A stretch of DNA of 12,905 nt. It comes from Candidatus Poribacteria bacterium (GTDB taxonomy: Bacteria; Poribacteria; DTPJ01; WJIO01). Made by a program: the position numbers and the translations under genes. The stretch spans positions 1-12,905 of the forward strand of contig WJIO01000072.1 in the NCBI GenBank assembly GCA_014730235.1, in the 5' to 3' direction. The notes beneath the pieces were generated by a model that saw only the letters and a list, made by a program, of their open reading frames with translations, was not told the DNA's origin and ran no database searches. Positions 1 to 7,173 of the stretch are shown here, piece after piece (position 1 is the first letter of the stretch; each line of letters opens with the position of its first letter).

Positions 1-28
1 GCATAAATTTTATGTCCGTGAAAACTTT

Positions 29-211
29 GGTTCTTCCGGTTTGAGTATGGTAATAATTTGAAAATTTTCTCAGCTTGTCATTCCTGCGAAACTCTTATTC
101 CTTTTTGCTCAAGCTTTTTCAAAAAGCTTGAAGCAGGAATGACAAATGGAGGATGTTTTTTTCTTAATTGGACAATGTCTTTTACACTTCCACACTTAAA
201 CTGGATGAACC
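29..211. repeat. MITE-like element, copy A, with 22-bp terminal inverted repeats
   Basis: The left end at 29-50 (starts GGTTCTTCCGG) and the right end at 190-211 (ends GGATGAACC) are reverse complements at 18 of 22 positions. Both are followed outward by an A/T tract (AAAACTTT on the left, AAAAATTTT on the right). The same ends recur at 12650/12769 and in weaker form at 9202/9280, and the left end alone recurs at 4435. A palindrome (75-145) lies inside. There is no room for a transposase, so if mobile it would be non-autonomous. I see no clear target-site duplication. This is read by eye; the family name is unknown. Confidence 0.65.
75..145. repeat. Hairpin core with 13-bp arms inside copy A
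   Basis: The arm TTGTCATTCCTGC (75-87) pairs perfectly with GCAGGAATGACAA (133-145) around a 45-nt core. The core contains its own near-perfect palindrome, CAAGCTTTTT, one C, AAAAAGCTTG (110-130). The same core is present in reverse-complement orientation at 4493-4537, between the same arms. Confidence 0.85.
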
Positions 212-242
212 AAAAATTTTGATACAGACTAAAAACTTTATT

Positions 243-267
243 TGTTACTCCGTTCTTCGCAATAACA
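243..267. repeat. Short palindromic repeat of a second type
   Basis: TGTTA at 243-247 pairs with TAACA at 263-267. Read on the minus strand the segment resembles a repeat I remember as TGTCATTGCGAGGAACGGAG, common in several bacterial genomes. It lies just outside copy A. Further out, 1-12 and 276-287 form a perfect 12-bp inverted repeat (GCATAAATTTTA), so 1-287 may be one composite element whose left edge is at or beyond the window start. Confidence 0.45.
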
Positions 268-302
268 CAGGGATGTAAAATTTATGCTTGGAATTTTCAT
301 TA

Positions 303-331
303 TTGCAAAATTCAATAAGATGTTTTATTAT
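303..331 (+). promoter_or_regulatory. Sigma-70-like promoter for the GH36 operon
   Basis: TTGCAA (303-308), a 17-nt spacer and TATTAT (326-331) lie 48 nt upstream of the ATG at 379. Spacing is ideal and each hexamer has one or two mismatches to consensus. A start near 338 would give a leader of about 40 nt. No operator or riboswitch structure is visible between promoter and gene. Confidence 0.5.
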
Positions 332-366
332 CTTTCTTGAAAAAATCGTCTTTAAAACACATACAC

Positions 367-372
367 AGGAGG
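367..372 (+). promoter_or_regulatory. Ribosome binding site that fixes the GH36 start
   Basis: AGGAGG with a 6-nt spacer before ATG 379. The frame is open from a TTG at 337, but that codon would include the ribosome binding site in the coding region and falls at the predicted transcription start. 379 is therefore the better start. Confidence 0.85.
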
Positions 373-378
373 TTAATC

Positions 379-2433
379 ATGGCTGAGGTTCCGGATATGG
401 ATTATGAAATAATTGATCTTCTGCCGGATCACCTGGAAGAAAGTGGTCGGGTAACATGGGAAGAGATGAACACAACTCAAAACTGGGCAGAATTATTGAC
501 GGATAGCAAGGAGGAATATATTGAAAATTGGTTAAAAACCGGTCCACCCTTCAGTTTTTTGTATTCTGGAAAAGAGTCCGGTGAAATTTTGAAAAACTTT
601 AACCTCCAGATCGGTAAGAAATACGATAATAAAAATGTTACATATCAGGATTTTGTATGGCTGGATGTGGATACTGGTCTGCAAATAACAATGAAAACGA
701 AAATGTTTAAAGGTTATCCGGCCGTTGATTGGGTTATAGAAATTGAAAACACAGGATCGACTGATACACCCCTGATTGAGGGATTTAATGCCCTTGATAT
801 TAAACAGAAATCCTCCGGAAAAACCCTCTCATACGGTGTTTTTAACAGGGAAAATGTACCGTATAAAATACACGGTGTAACAGGAGGTCGCAGCTTTGCA
901 GATGATATGATTCCCTTTACCTGGGAGCTACCTTCCAGGGAAATAGGCAACAGCGTTACCCTGGGTGGTGATCATCCATCCAGCAACAGGCATATGCCGT
1001 TTTTTAATATAGAATCACCGGAAAATCGCGGGATGATCGTGGGCGTGGGCTGGTCAGGAAACTGGATCGCCAACCTATCTGTTGAAGACCATGAACTCAC
1101 CACTGAGGTTGGTTTAAAAGGCAACCGTTTTATACTGCATCCAGAAGAAAAAATCCGCACAGCCCGGATACTTTTGCTTTTCTGGAAGGGAAAAAGGCTT
1201 CATGGACAAAATATGTTCCGGCACTTGCTTCATAAACATTATGTTCCACAACTTAACGACGAACCACAGAAGCCGCTGGTATCAGTAAACGTATGCTTTA
1301 CCCATCACGGCCGGGGTGGATTCTTACATCAGGCTACTGAAAAAGAAGTGCTGTCAATTGTCCAGCCTTTTATTGAAATAGGTTCAGAGCTTTTCATTAT
1401 AGACGCGGGATGGTATGACGGCGCACCCTGGCAAAATTGGCTTGGTAACTGGAAATACTCAAAGGAAAAATATCCCCGGGGATTTAAACCCATATCCGAA
1501 CCTTTGGAAAAAGGAAACGTCGCTTTCGGTCTATGGTTTGCCTCTGAAAACGTAAGCGGTAACGCCCCTATAATGAAAGAGCATCCCGAATGGGTTCGCA
1601 ATGGCACGCTCAGGATGGATATTCCGGAAGCCCGGGAGTGGTTCCTGAAACAGGTGGAATACATGATTAGGAACGAAGGCATGGACTGTTTCCGTCAGGA
1701 TGGCTCTGGTGAATACGGGGAAGATTCAGAAGATCGTAAGGGCATTAACGAAAGCAAGCACATCCAGGGCTTATACAAACTGTGGGATACTTTACTGGAA
1801 AGACATCCAGACCTGATTATGGAAGGTTGTTCCGGCGGCGGAAGGCGCATTGATCTTGAAACTTTATCTCGCTTTCACTGGCATCAGAAATCCGACAGGT
1901 GGTATGATTCTGAAAGCGATCAATGCAGTCTCTACGGTGCAAATTTGTTTCTCCCCGGCAGCGTGATCAACATACCTACAGAAAGAACCGACGATTACGG
2001 CGCATGGTCCAGCTTCGCCGGTCAGTTCAGCCTGGGATGGCATCCCCTGGACGATGATTTCCCGATGGATAAAGCCAAAAAGCAGGTTGAGTTGTATAAG
2101 CAGATACGTCATCTGCTAATCGGCGATTTTTACCCGTTGACGCCGTGTTCTATGAATCAGACATGGATCGGATACCAGTTCCACCGAAATGATCTGAACA
2201 CCGGTCTTGTCCTTATATATCGTCGCCCTGCAGCTGAGGACGCAGTATATCCCGTAGGTGATAGCTTTAAAGCATATCTAAGGGGTGTTGATCCGGGTGT
2301 GAAATACAGGGTAACGCTGGAACGCAGTGGAAAAAGCGGTGAATATACAGGTTCAGAGCTAAACAGCGGTCTGGAAATCACCATCGCTGAAACAGAAGGT
2401 GTTGAACTCATACGATATGAACCGGCAGATTAA
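379..2433 (+). CDS. GH36 family alpha-galactosidase-like glycoside hydrolase
   Basis: A 684-residue retaining alpha-glycosidase of the GH36/melibiase type, expected to release terminal alpha-galactosyl (or alpha-GalNAc-like) residues. An N-terminal beta-sandwich covers roughly residues 1-290, a TIM barrel about 300-610, and a small C-terminal beta domain follows. Family landmarks are DAGWYDG (342-348), LWFASE, the EGCSGGGRRIDLE stretch (482-494), nucleophile candidate D441 in FRQDGSG, and acid/base candidate D506 in KSDRW. There is no signal peptide, so it is probably cytoplasmic and acts on imported oligosaccharides. It is odd that the nucleophile sits in RQDGSG rather than the usual KWD(x)N, so sugar specificity may differ from classic alpha-galactosidases. 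It is the first gene of an operon: the next start is 12 nt after its stop. The fold is secure; the substrate is not. Confidence 0.88.
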   Translation: MAEVPDMDYEIIDLLPDHLEESGRVTWEEMNTTQNWAELLTDSKEEYIENWLKTGPPFSFLYSGKESGEILKNFNLQIGKKYDNKNVTYQDFVWLDVDTGLQITMKTKMFKGYPAVDWVIEIENTGSTDTPLIEGFNALDIKQKSSGKTLSYGVFNRENVPYKIHGVTGGRSFADDMIPFTWELPSREIGNSVTLGGDHPSSNRHMPFFNIESPENRGMIVGVGWSGNWIANLSVEDHELTTEVGLKGNRFILHPEEKIRTARILLLFWKGKRLHGQNMFRHLLHKHYVPQLNDEPQKPLVSVNVCFTHHGRGGFLHQATEKEVLSIVQPFIEIGSELFIIDAGWYDGAPWQNWLGNWKYSKEKYPRGFKPISEPLEKGNVAFGLWFASENVSGNAPIMKEHPEWVRNGTLRMDIPEAREWFLKQVEYMIRNEGMDCFRQDGSGEYGEDSEDRKGINESKHIQGLYKLWDTLLERHPDLIMEGCSGGGRRIDLETLSRFHWHQKSDRWYDSESDQCSLYGANLFLPGSVINIPTERTDDYGAWSSFAGQFSLGWHPLDDDFPMDKAKKQVELYKQIRHLLIGDFYPLTPCSMNQTWIGYQFHRNDLNTGLVLIYRRPAAEDAVYPVGDSFKAYLRGVDPGVKYRVTLERSGKSGEYTGSELNSGLEITIAETEGVELIRYEPAD

Positions 2434-2445
2434 GAGGTAATAATA

Positions 2446-3174
2446 ATGGATAACAAGCTTTCCCGGGATGTTCAGATGCAGTTCATGCGTCCCGGTCAGC
2501 TAGATTCAGCTATCAGGGATTTTCCGGTGGTTTATGTACCTTTTGGATTGATAGAATGGCATGGAAAGCATCTTCCGTTAGGTAATGATGCAATTAAAGC
2601 CCATGCAATACTGGTAAAATGCGCGGAGGAATTCGGCGGAGTGGTGTATCCTCCCCAGTGGCTTCACAACGGTTTTAATCAGGATCATCTTGTTCCTATC
2701 TACACTGAACTATTTGAACGTTTAAAAAGGACAGGATTTCGGGTAATTATAGGTGTTTCCGGGCATAATGTAAAAGAGCAGATACACATGATTAACAATG
2801 CCCTGAAACCTGTTATCGCCGATGGAACGGCAGCGGGAATCGGTCTGTGGGAAATGACCTTAAGTCAGGGAGAAGAATCCAACAGTGACCACGCAGCCAA
2901 GTGGGAGACTTCCAACATGATGTTCTTCTACCCCGACCGGGTGGACATGTCCGAATTAGGAAATGAAGAGATAATACTGGACATGCGTGCCCCCTGGGGC
3001 ATTGGAGGTCTTGATCCCAGAACCCACGCATCGGTGGAAGTGGGTAAACGCAACGTTGAGCTGGCATCCAAAGCCATAGGCGAGAAGGCCCGGGAACTGC
3101 TGAATTCCCTGAGGCCTGAAAACAGAAGTATGGGTATAGAAAAAATCGAACCGGGACACTGGTGGTTGATATAA
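2446..3174 (+). CDS. Creatininase-family metal-dependent hydrolase
   Basis: 242 residues, the usual size for the creatinine amidohydrolase fold. These enzymes use two divalent metals to open cyclic amides or related C-N bonds. Signature I is EWHGKHLPLGND, giving ligand candidates E37, H39 and D48. Signature II is SGHN with H107, shorter than the common GHGGN. Signature III is DHAAKWETS with H149 and E154. The start at 2446 has AGAGG at 2433-2437, partly using the stop of the GH36 gene, so the two are likely translationally coupled. The gene lies in a sugar operon, so creatinine is an unlikely substrate. A lactam, lactone or N-acyl sugar derivative is more plausible (inference). Other family members are FAPy deformylases and MftE-like peptidases, and nothing here marks either. 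Cytoplasmic; no signal peptide. Confidence 0.85.
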   Translation: MDNKLSRDVQMQFMRPGQLDSAIRDFPVVYVPFGLIEWHGKHLPLGNDAIKAHAILVKCAEEFGGVVYPPQWLHNGFNQDHLVPIYTELFERLKRTGFRVIIGVSGHNVKEQIHMINNALKPVIADGTAAGIGLWEMTLSQGEESNSDHAAKWETSNMMFFYPDRVDMSELGNEEIILDMRAPWGIGGLDPRTHASVEVGKRNVELASKAIGEKARELLNSLRPENRSMGIEKIEPGHWWLI

Positions 3175-3190
3175 TTAAAGAGGTGCAGAT

Positions 3191-4420
3191 ATGGCAGAAA
3201 AGTTTGATATATTGCTTAAAGACGGACACGTTATTGACCCGGCCAACGACATTGACAGCAAAGTGGATGTGGCCATCAAGGATAAGAAGATAGCAAAGGT
3301 AGAAGCTGATATTCCGGAATCAGAAGCGTCACAATCAATTGATGTTTCTGATCACTATGTAACACCGGGTATTATTGACATTCACACCCATGTATACACA
3401 TTACCTCCCGGCGCAGGATATTACGTCATGAGTGTGAATGCAGATGCCCATTTCTTTGCATCCGGCGTTACAACTACTGTTGACGCAGGTACGGTGGGAT
3501 GGTGGCATTTTGCGGATTTTAAGAAAAGCTGTATGGATGCAGCAAGAGTAAGGATACTGGCTCTTGTAAACATTGCCAGCGGTGGTATGGTGCAGACTTC
3601 CACAGAGCAGGATCCCAAGGAGATGCACCCAAAGATGTCAGCGGCTGTAGTTGAAGCCTATCCCGATGTGGTAATAGGCATAAAAGCCGCTCATTACTGG
3701 ACGCAAAAGCCCTGGGATGATGAACATCCACCCTGGGCATCGGTGGAAAATGCAGTAGAAGCCGGAGAGATATGCGGCAAGCCGGTCATGGTTGACTTCT
3801 GGCCCCGACCGCCGGAAAGGCCTTATCCTGACCTTATTCTGGAAAAACTGCGTCCCGGTGATATGCACACCCATGTATTCGCCCGGCAGTTCCCTATTAT
3901 AACAGACGACGGCAAAGTTTATGATTACATGTACCAGGCCAGAGATAGAGGCGTTATCTTTGATCTGGGTCATGGCGCAGGAAGTTTCTGGTTCCGCAAC
4001 GCATATCGGGCCCTGGAAAATGGTTTCGCTCCTGATTCCATAAGCACAGACCTGCATATGGGAAACATAAATGGGCCGGTGGTGAGTATGATAAATACCA
4101 TGTCCAAGTATCTAAGCATGGGTATGCCGGTGCAGGATGTCATCAAGCTGTCAACAGTAAACCCGGCAAAAGAGATCGGTCATCCTGAATTAGGCACTTT
4201 AAGCGTAGGCGCAGAGGCTGATGTGGCTGTGCTGGAACACCTGAAAGGCAAATTTGGCTTTGCCGACTGTGGTAAAGCAAAACTGACTGGCTCAGATAAG
4301 CTGGAATGTGTCATGACGATCAGGGCAGGTGACATTGTTTATGATCCAACAGGCATGAGTATGCCGGAATGGGTTGATGCCCCTGAACCTTATTGGGAAA
4401 TTCCTGATCTACAGAAATGA
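3191..4420 (+). CDS. COG3964-type amidohydrolase/deacetylase (EF_0837/Atu3266-like)
   Basis: A 409-residue amidohydrolase-superfamily TIM barrel flanked by the small beta domain that begins KDGHVIDPAND. Metal-centre residues are all visible: H65 and H67 in PGIIDIHTHV, likely carboxylated K165 in GIKAAHYW, histidines at 226/228 (DMHTHVF) and 261 (DLGHGAG), and D287 in STDLHMGN. The best match from memory is the group annotated as dihydroorotase-like, EF_0837 or Atu3266; characterised members remove acetyl groups from alpha-acetoxy acids such as acetyl-(R)-mandelate. In other bacteria this family is often next to a DgaE/SelA-like PLP gene, as here (4600). The start at 3191 follows AAAGAGGTG (3177-3185), 16 nt after the creatininase stop, so it is the third gene of the operon. 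Natural substrate unknown; an acylated sugar acid would fit the neighbourhood. Confidence 0.85.
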   Translation: MAEKFDILLKDGHVIDPANDIDSKVDVAIKDKKIAKVEADIPESEASQSIDVSDHYVTPGIIDIHTHVYTLPPGAGYYVMSVNADAHFFASGVTTTVDAGTVGWWHFADFKKSCMDAARVRILALVNIASGGMVQTSTEQDPKEMHPKMSAAVVEAYPDVVIGIKAAHYWTQKPWDDEHPPWASVENAVEAGEICGKPVMVDFWPRPPERPYPDLILEKLRPGDMHTHVFARQFPIITDDGKVYDYMYQARDRGVIFDLGHGAGSFWFRNAYRALENGFAPDSISTDLHMGNINGPVVSMINTMSKYLSMGMPVQDVIKLSTVNPAKEIGHPELGTLSVGAEADVAVLEHLKGKFGFADCGKAKLTGSDKLECVMTIRAGDIVYDPTGMSMPEWVDAPEPYWEIPDLQK

Positions 4421-4434
4421 TTTTTTACAATTAC

Positions 4435-4549
4435 GGCTCTTCCGGGTTTAGTATTGTTATAATTAAAAATTCTCTCAGCTTGTCATTCCTGCTTCAAGCT
4501 TTTTGAAAAACCTTGAGCAAAAAGGAATAAAAGTTTTGCAGGAATGACA
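4435..4549. repeat. MITE-like element, copy B, one-ended, with inverted core
   Basis: The left end at 4435-4456 matches the left end of copy A at 18 of 22 positions, in the same orientation, and the similarity runs through the A/T stretch up to TCTCAGC. Then TTGTCATTCCTGC (4480-4492) and GCAGGAATGACA (4538-4549) bracket a 45-nt core (4493-4537). That core equals the reverse complement of the copy A core at 42 of 45 positions. No right terminal repeat is seen; 4550-4599 leads into the next gene. A weak TTGCAG (4536-4541), 18 nt, TATTTA (4560-4565) could let the repeat supply a -35 box to the gene at 4600. Confidence 0.75.
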
Positions 4550-4599
4550 TAAGTGATGTTATTTAGCGATTAAACCAATTAGTTAAGTTAGGAGATGAA

Positions 4600-5721
4600 A
4601 TGGATGTATATGATGATTTGGGAATAAGGAAAGTTATTAACGGTCTTGCAACGGTAACTACCCTGGGTGGTTCTATAATTCCGCCAGAAGTTATGGGAGC
4701 TATGGCAGAAGCAGCCCGTTATTTTGTGGATGTAGACGAACTACAGCATAAAATTGGCGAGAGAATAGCCCAGTGGACACATAACGAAGCCGCTTATATA
4801 TGCTGTGGAGCCGCCGCTGGAATTGCCGTTGCAACAGCTGCTTGCATCGCTGGAACAGACCCGGCCAAAAGCAGTCGTTTGCCCCATACTGAGGGCATGA
4901 AAAATCAGGTTATCGTCCATAAGCATGGTCGCGTAGGTTTTGATTATTCCATCAAACAGGCCGGGGGCGTATTGGTGGAGATCGGTGATGAAACAGGCAC
5001 TACCGTTGAGGATATGGAAAAAGCCATCAACGAAAAAACCGCCGCCATATTTTATTTTTACAGACCCCATGTTATGGAACTTCAGCTTCCCCTGGACAAG
5101 GGAATCCAGGTGGCAAAGAAATATGATATACCGGTAGTTGTGGACGCAGCAGCCCAGATTCCTCCGGTGGAAAACCTCTGGTGGTATACCCAGCAGGGGG
5201 CGGATCTTGCCATATTCAGCGGTGGAAAGGGTTTGCGTGGACCTCAGAGCAGCGGTCTTATTGTAGGAAGGAAAGACCTGATTGACGCCTGCGCGTTTAA
5301 TTCGTGTCCCAGAATATCCATAGGCCGTCCTATGAAAGTAGGAAAGGAAGAGATGGTAGGCCTTATGGCTGCAGTTAAACGATACCTGAACCTGGATCAT
5401 AAAAAGCTTATGCAGACCTACGAGGATCAGGTTCAGTATATAAGGGACGCGTTTAAGGATATGGAACATGTATCCACAAAACGAAATTTCCCCAGCGAAG
5501 CTGGCCAACCCATGCCAAGAGCAGAATTGATTTTTGATGAAGAAAAACTGGGCAAAACCAGAAATGATATACTCCGGGAGTTAAGGGAGGGTGAACCCTC
5601 AATAGCTCTTGCCGGGGCTGGTAATAACGGCATATATGTCAATCCACAAACCCTTGAACCCGGTCAGGAGGAGATTATTGTCCGAAGAATAAAGGAAATA
5701 ATTCAGGAGATTACATCATGA
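4600..5721 (+). CDS. SelA/DgaE-like PLP-dependent enzyme
   Basis: 373 residues of the fold-type I PLP family related to selenocysteine synthase SelA and to DgaE, the D-glucosaminate-6-phosphate ammonia-lyase. The Schiff-base lysine is K210 in FSGGKGLRGPQSSG, the pyridine-N aspartate is D182 in VVVDAAAQIPP, and a phosphate-binding segment is near CCGAAAG (68-74). DgaE-type enzymes remove ammonia from a 2-amino-2-deoxy sugar acid to give a 2-keto-3-deoxy acid. SelA itself is unlikely: the protein is shorter and sits in a catabolic operon. The start at 4600 follows AGGAG (4590-4594). Its stop overlaps the next start by 4 bp (ATGA, 5718-5721). An EF_0837-like amidohydrolase upstream and a DgaE-like enzyme is a pairing known in other bacteria, but the DgaF aldolase usually seen with it is absent. 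The exact reaction is inferred. Confidence 0.82.
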   Translation: MDVYDDLGIRKVINGLATVTTLGGSIIPPEVMGAMAEAARYFVDVDELQHKIGERIAQWTHNEAAYICCGAAAGIAVATAACIAGTDPAKSSRLPHTEGMKNQVIVHKHGRVGFDYSIKQAGGVLVEIGDETGTTVEDMEKAINEKTAAIFYFYRPHVMELQLPLDKGIQVAKKYDIPVVVDAAAQIPPVENLWWYTQQGADLAIFSGGKGLRGPQSSGLIVGRKDLIDACAFNSCPRISIGRPMKVGKEEMVGLMAAVKRYLNLDHKKLMQTYEDQVQYIRDAFKDMEHVSTKRNFPSEAGQPMPRAELIFDEEKLGKTRNDILRELREGEPSIALAGAGNNGIYVNPQTLEPGQEEIIVRRIKEIIQEITS

Positions 5722-6713
5722 ATAAATATCGTGTCGGAGTTATCGGATGTGGAGGTATAGGTACAAGACATGCTTCCGGTCTGGTAGGGCTGGAAAATGC
5801 AGAATTTGTAGCAGCTTGTGATATATCGGAAAAGACCTTAAACAGCTTCAATGATAGATGGGCCGACACCTGGCCCAATATTTCCCTTTATAATGACTAT
5901 CGGGAAATGCTGGACAAAGAAAACCTGGATGTGGTTACAGTCGCCACACCGGACCATCTGCATACAGAACCGGTGGTAGATTCAGCTAACTCAGGCGTAA
6001 AAGGCATATTCTGTGAAAAACCTATGGCCACAAGCCTGGAAGACGCAGACCGGATGATGCAAGCTGTAGAGAAGAATAAAACTATACTCTCCATTGACCA
6101 TACCCGGAGATGGCAACCCCTGTGGAGACATATTAAAGAGGATTTAGTCAATGGTGGAAACATTGGTGAACTCAAATATATAGTAGGCACTTTGAGCGGC
6201 AGGCGCGCGTCCATTTTCCGTAATGGCACTCATTTGATTGATGCCATGATATATATTGCCCAGAGTGAACCCGAATGGGTCTTTGCTGAGTTGGAAGAAG
6301 GCTATGAAGATTATGTTGAATATAAAGGTGATGGCGGATATGACCCAACCCTTGAGCCTTCAGCCAGCGGGTATATCCATTTTAAAAATGGTGTCAGGGG
6401 ATTCTACACAGGTACATCAAAGCAGACTCCTGCACCTAAATGGCGCTTTGAAGTGGTGGGAAGTGAAGCATATATAAACGTTTCCGACGAACCGGTTATA
6501 TACAGGAAAGGAAAGCCCGAACCCATAATCCCGCCAGTTTGGGATGTAGAAGGAATACCCGCCGGTGCTCAGGAGTTAATAGAATTGATCGATGTAGGTG
6601 GCGAACCCCAATCACCGGCAATAGATGCCTATAACGTCGTTCAGGTTATATTTGGTTTCTTTGAATCCCAGCAAAAGGGAAATGTAAGGGTAAATCTACC
6701 TCTTTCCAGATAA
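5718..6713 (+). CDS. Gfo/Idh/MocA-family NAD(P)-dependent oxidoreductase
   Basis: 331 residues. The N-terminal Rossmann domain has GCGGIG (10-15) and the family EKP motif at 100-102 (K101 is the conserved lysine). The C-terminal alpha/beta domain has H172 in NGTHLID at the usual catalytic-histidine position. These enzymes oxidise or reduce a sugar, inositol or sugar-acid hydroxyl using bound NAD(P). DHTRRW (127-132) replaces the more usual NRRF-like segment. It is not GH109, since the GxxHxxHC hallmark is missing. It is translationally coupled to the PLP gene through the ATGA overlap, with AGGAG(A) at 5705-5710, so both probably act in one pathway. Substrate not deducible; an aldose or amino-aldose giving a lactone is the natural guess here. 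Confidence 0.88.
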   Translation: MNKYRVGVIGCGGIGTRHASGLVGLENAEFVAACDISEKTLNSFNDRWADTWPNISLYNDYREMLDKENLDVVTVATPDHLHTEPVVDSANSGVKGIFCEKPMATSLEDADRMMQAVEKNKTILSIDHTRRWQPLWRHIKEDLVNGGNIGELKYIVGTLSGRRASIFRNGTHLIDAMIYIAQSEPEWVFAELEEGYEDYVEYKGDGGYDPTLEPSASGYIHFKNGVRGFYTGTSKQTPAPKWRFEVVGSEAYINVSDEPVIYRKGKPEPIIPPVWDVEGIPAGAQELIELIDVGGEPQSPAIDAYNVVQVIFGFFESQQKGNVRVNLPLSR

Positions 6714-6727
6714 TCAGGAGTATAAAA

Positions 6728-7173
6728 CTGAAAAAAGTAAAAATCAAAATCGGGAAGATCATTCTTTTTATATCATTAATCTTTGTCATCCTGAGCTTTT
6801 TTACGTGTTCCCGGAAAGGGCTTATTGAAGAAAAATATCCCTTTTCTATAAACATAAAGTGCCTCTTATTCTAAGCAGTCATGAGCATCTTTACGAAAAT
6901 AACATAATTCGTAACGGTGGAGAGAATGGGAAAATTCATATAATAGTTACCGGAGGCGGAGGCGCGCCTCTGCGGGATGCTACATCTCAGGATAAAATTC
7001 AGGAGTATTTAAATGATTACAAAACAGAAGGATTTGAGGTAATACCTTGCCAGAAAATCATATATCACTACTGCCACGTAAAAATAAATTCTGATGAAAT
7101 TCATATAAGGGTCAATAAAATAACCGATAAATCAAAATCCACAGAAACTGCCGAAGAGATATTTATAAGATAG
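6728..7173 (+). pseudogene. Remnant of a calcineurin-like metallophosphatase lipoprotein (internal deletion plus frameshift)
   Basis: Two fragments in different frames. Fragment 1 begins at a CTG (6728) with AGGAG at 6716-6720. It encodes a basic start, a hydrophobic stretch (about IILFISLIFVILSFF) and a cysteine followed by SRKG, i.e. a signal peptide or imperfect lipoprotein signal, and ends at TAA 6872-6874. Fragment 2 is open from 6829 to TAG 7171-7173 and reads FYKHKVPLILSSHEHLYENN, then IHIIVTGGGGAPL. Those are the C-terminal HxH metal motif and the glycine-rich motif of purple-acid/calcineurin-type phosphatases. The first ~200 residues of the catalytic domain, with the DxH, GDxxD and GNHD motifs, are missing. 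The frames would join if the A tract at 6831-6835 were read one base longer, so slippage could give a ~147-residue product, but it could not be a working phosphatase. It lies 14 nt after the oxidoreductase, as if once in the operon. Confidence 0.7.

Noticed and set aside
337-378. Upstream TTG start for the GH36 gene
   Set aside because: It would place the AGGAGG site inside the gene, and 337 coincides with the predicted transcription start. ATG 379 is preferred.
1-378. Possible CRISPR-like array because of repeated palindromes
   Set aside because: Repeats are single units of different type, without regular spacing or unique spacers. No cas genes are present.
4741-5508. A 255-codon open frame on the minus strand
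   Set aside because: It lies wholly inside the well-supported PLP enzyme gene. Its product has no recognisable motif and no ribosome binding site, so it is an antisense shadow.
4600-5721. PLP gene as true selenocysteine synthase SelA
   Set aside because: Shorter than SelA, with no selB, selD or tRNA-Sec nearby, and coupled to a sugar oxidoreductase; the DgaE-like subgroup fits better.
5718-6713. Gfo/Idh gene as GH109 alpha-N-acetylgalactosaminidase
   Set aside because: The usual GH109 HxxHC-type motif and export signal are missing; the EKP and NGTH motifs fit a plain dehydrogenase.
6786-6798. GTCATCCTGAGCT resembles a common dispersed repeat (TGTCATCCTGAGC...)
   Set aside because: It lies in the region coding the hydrophobic signal segment of the phosphatase remnant and has no pairing arm. 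A short match is probably chance.
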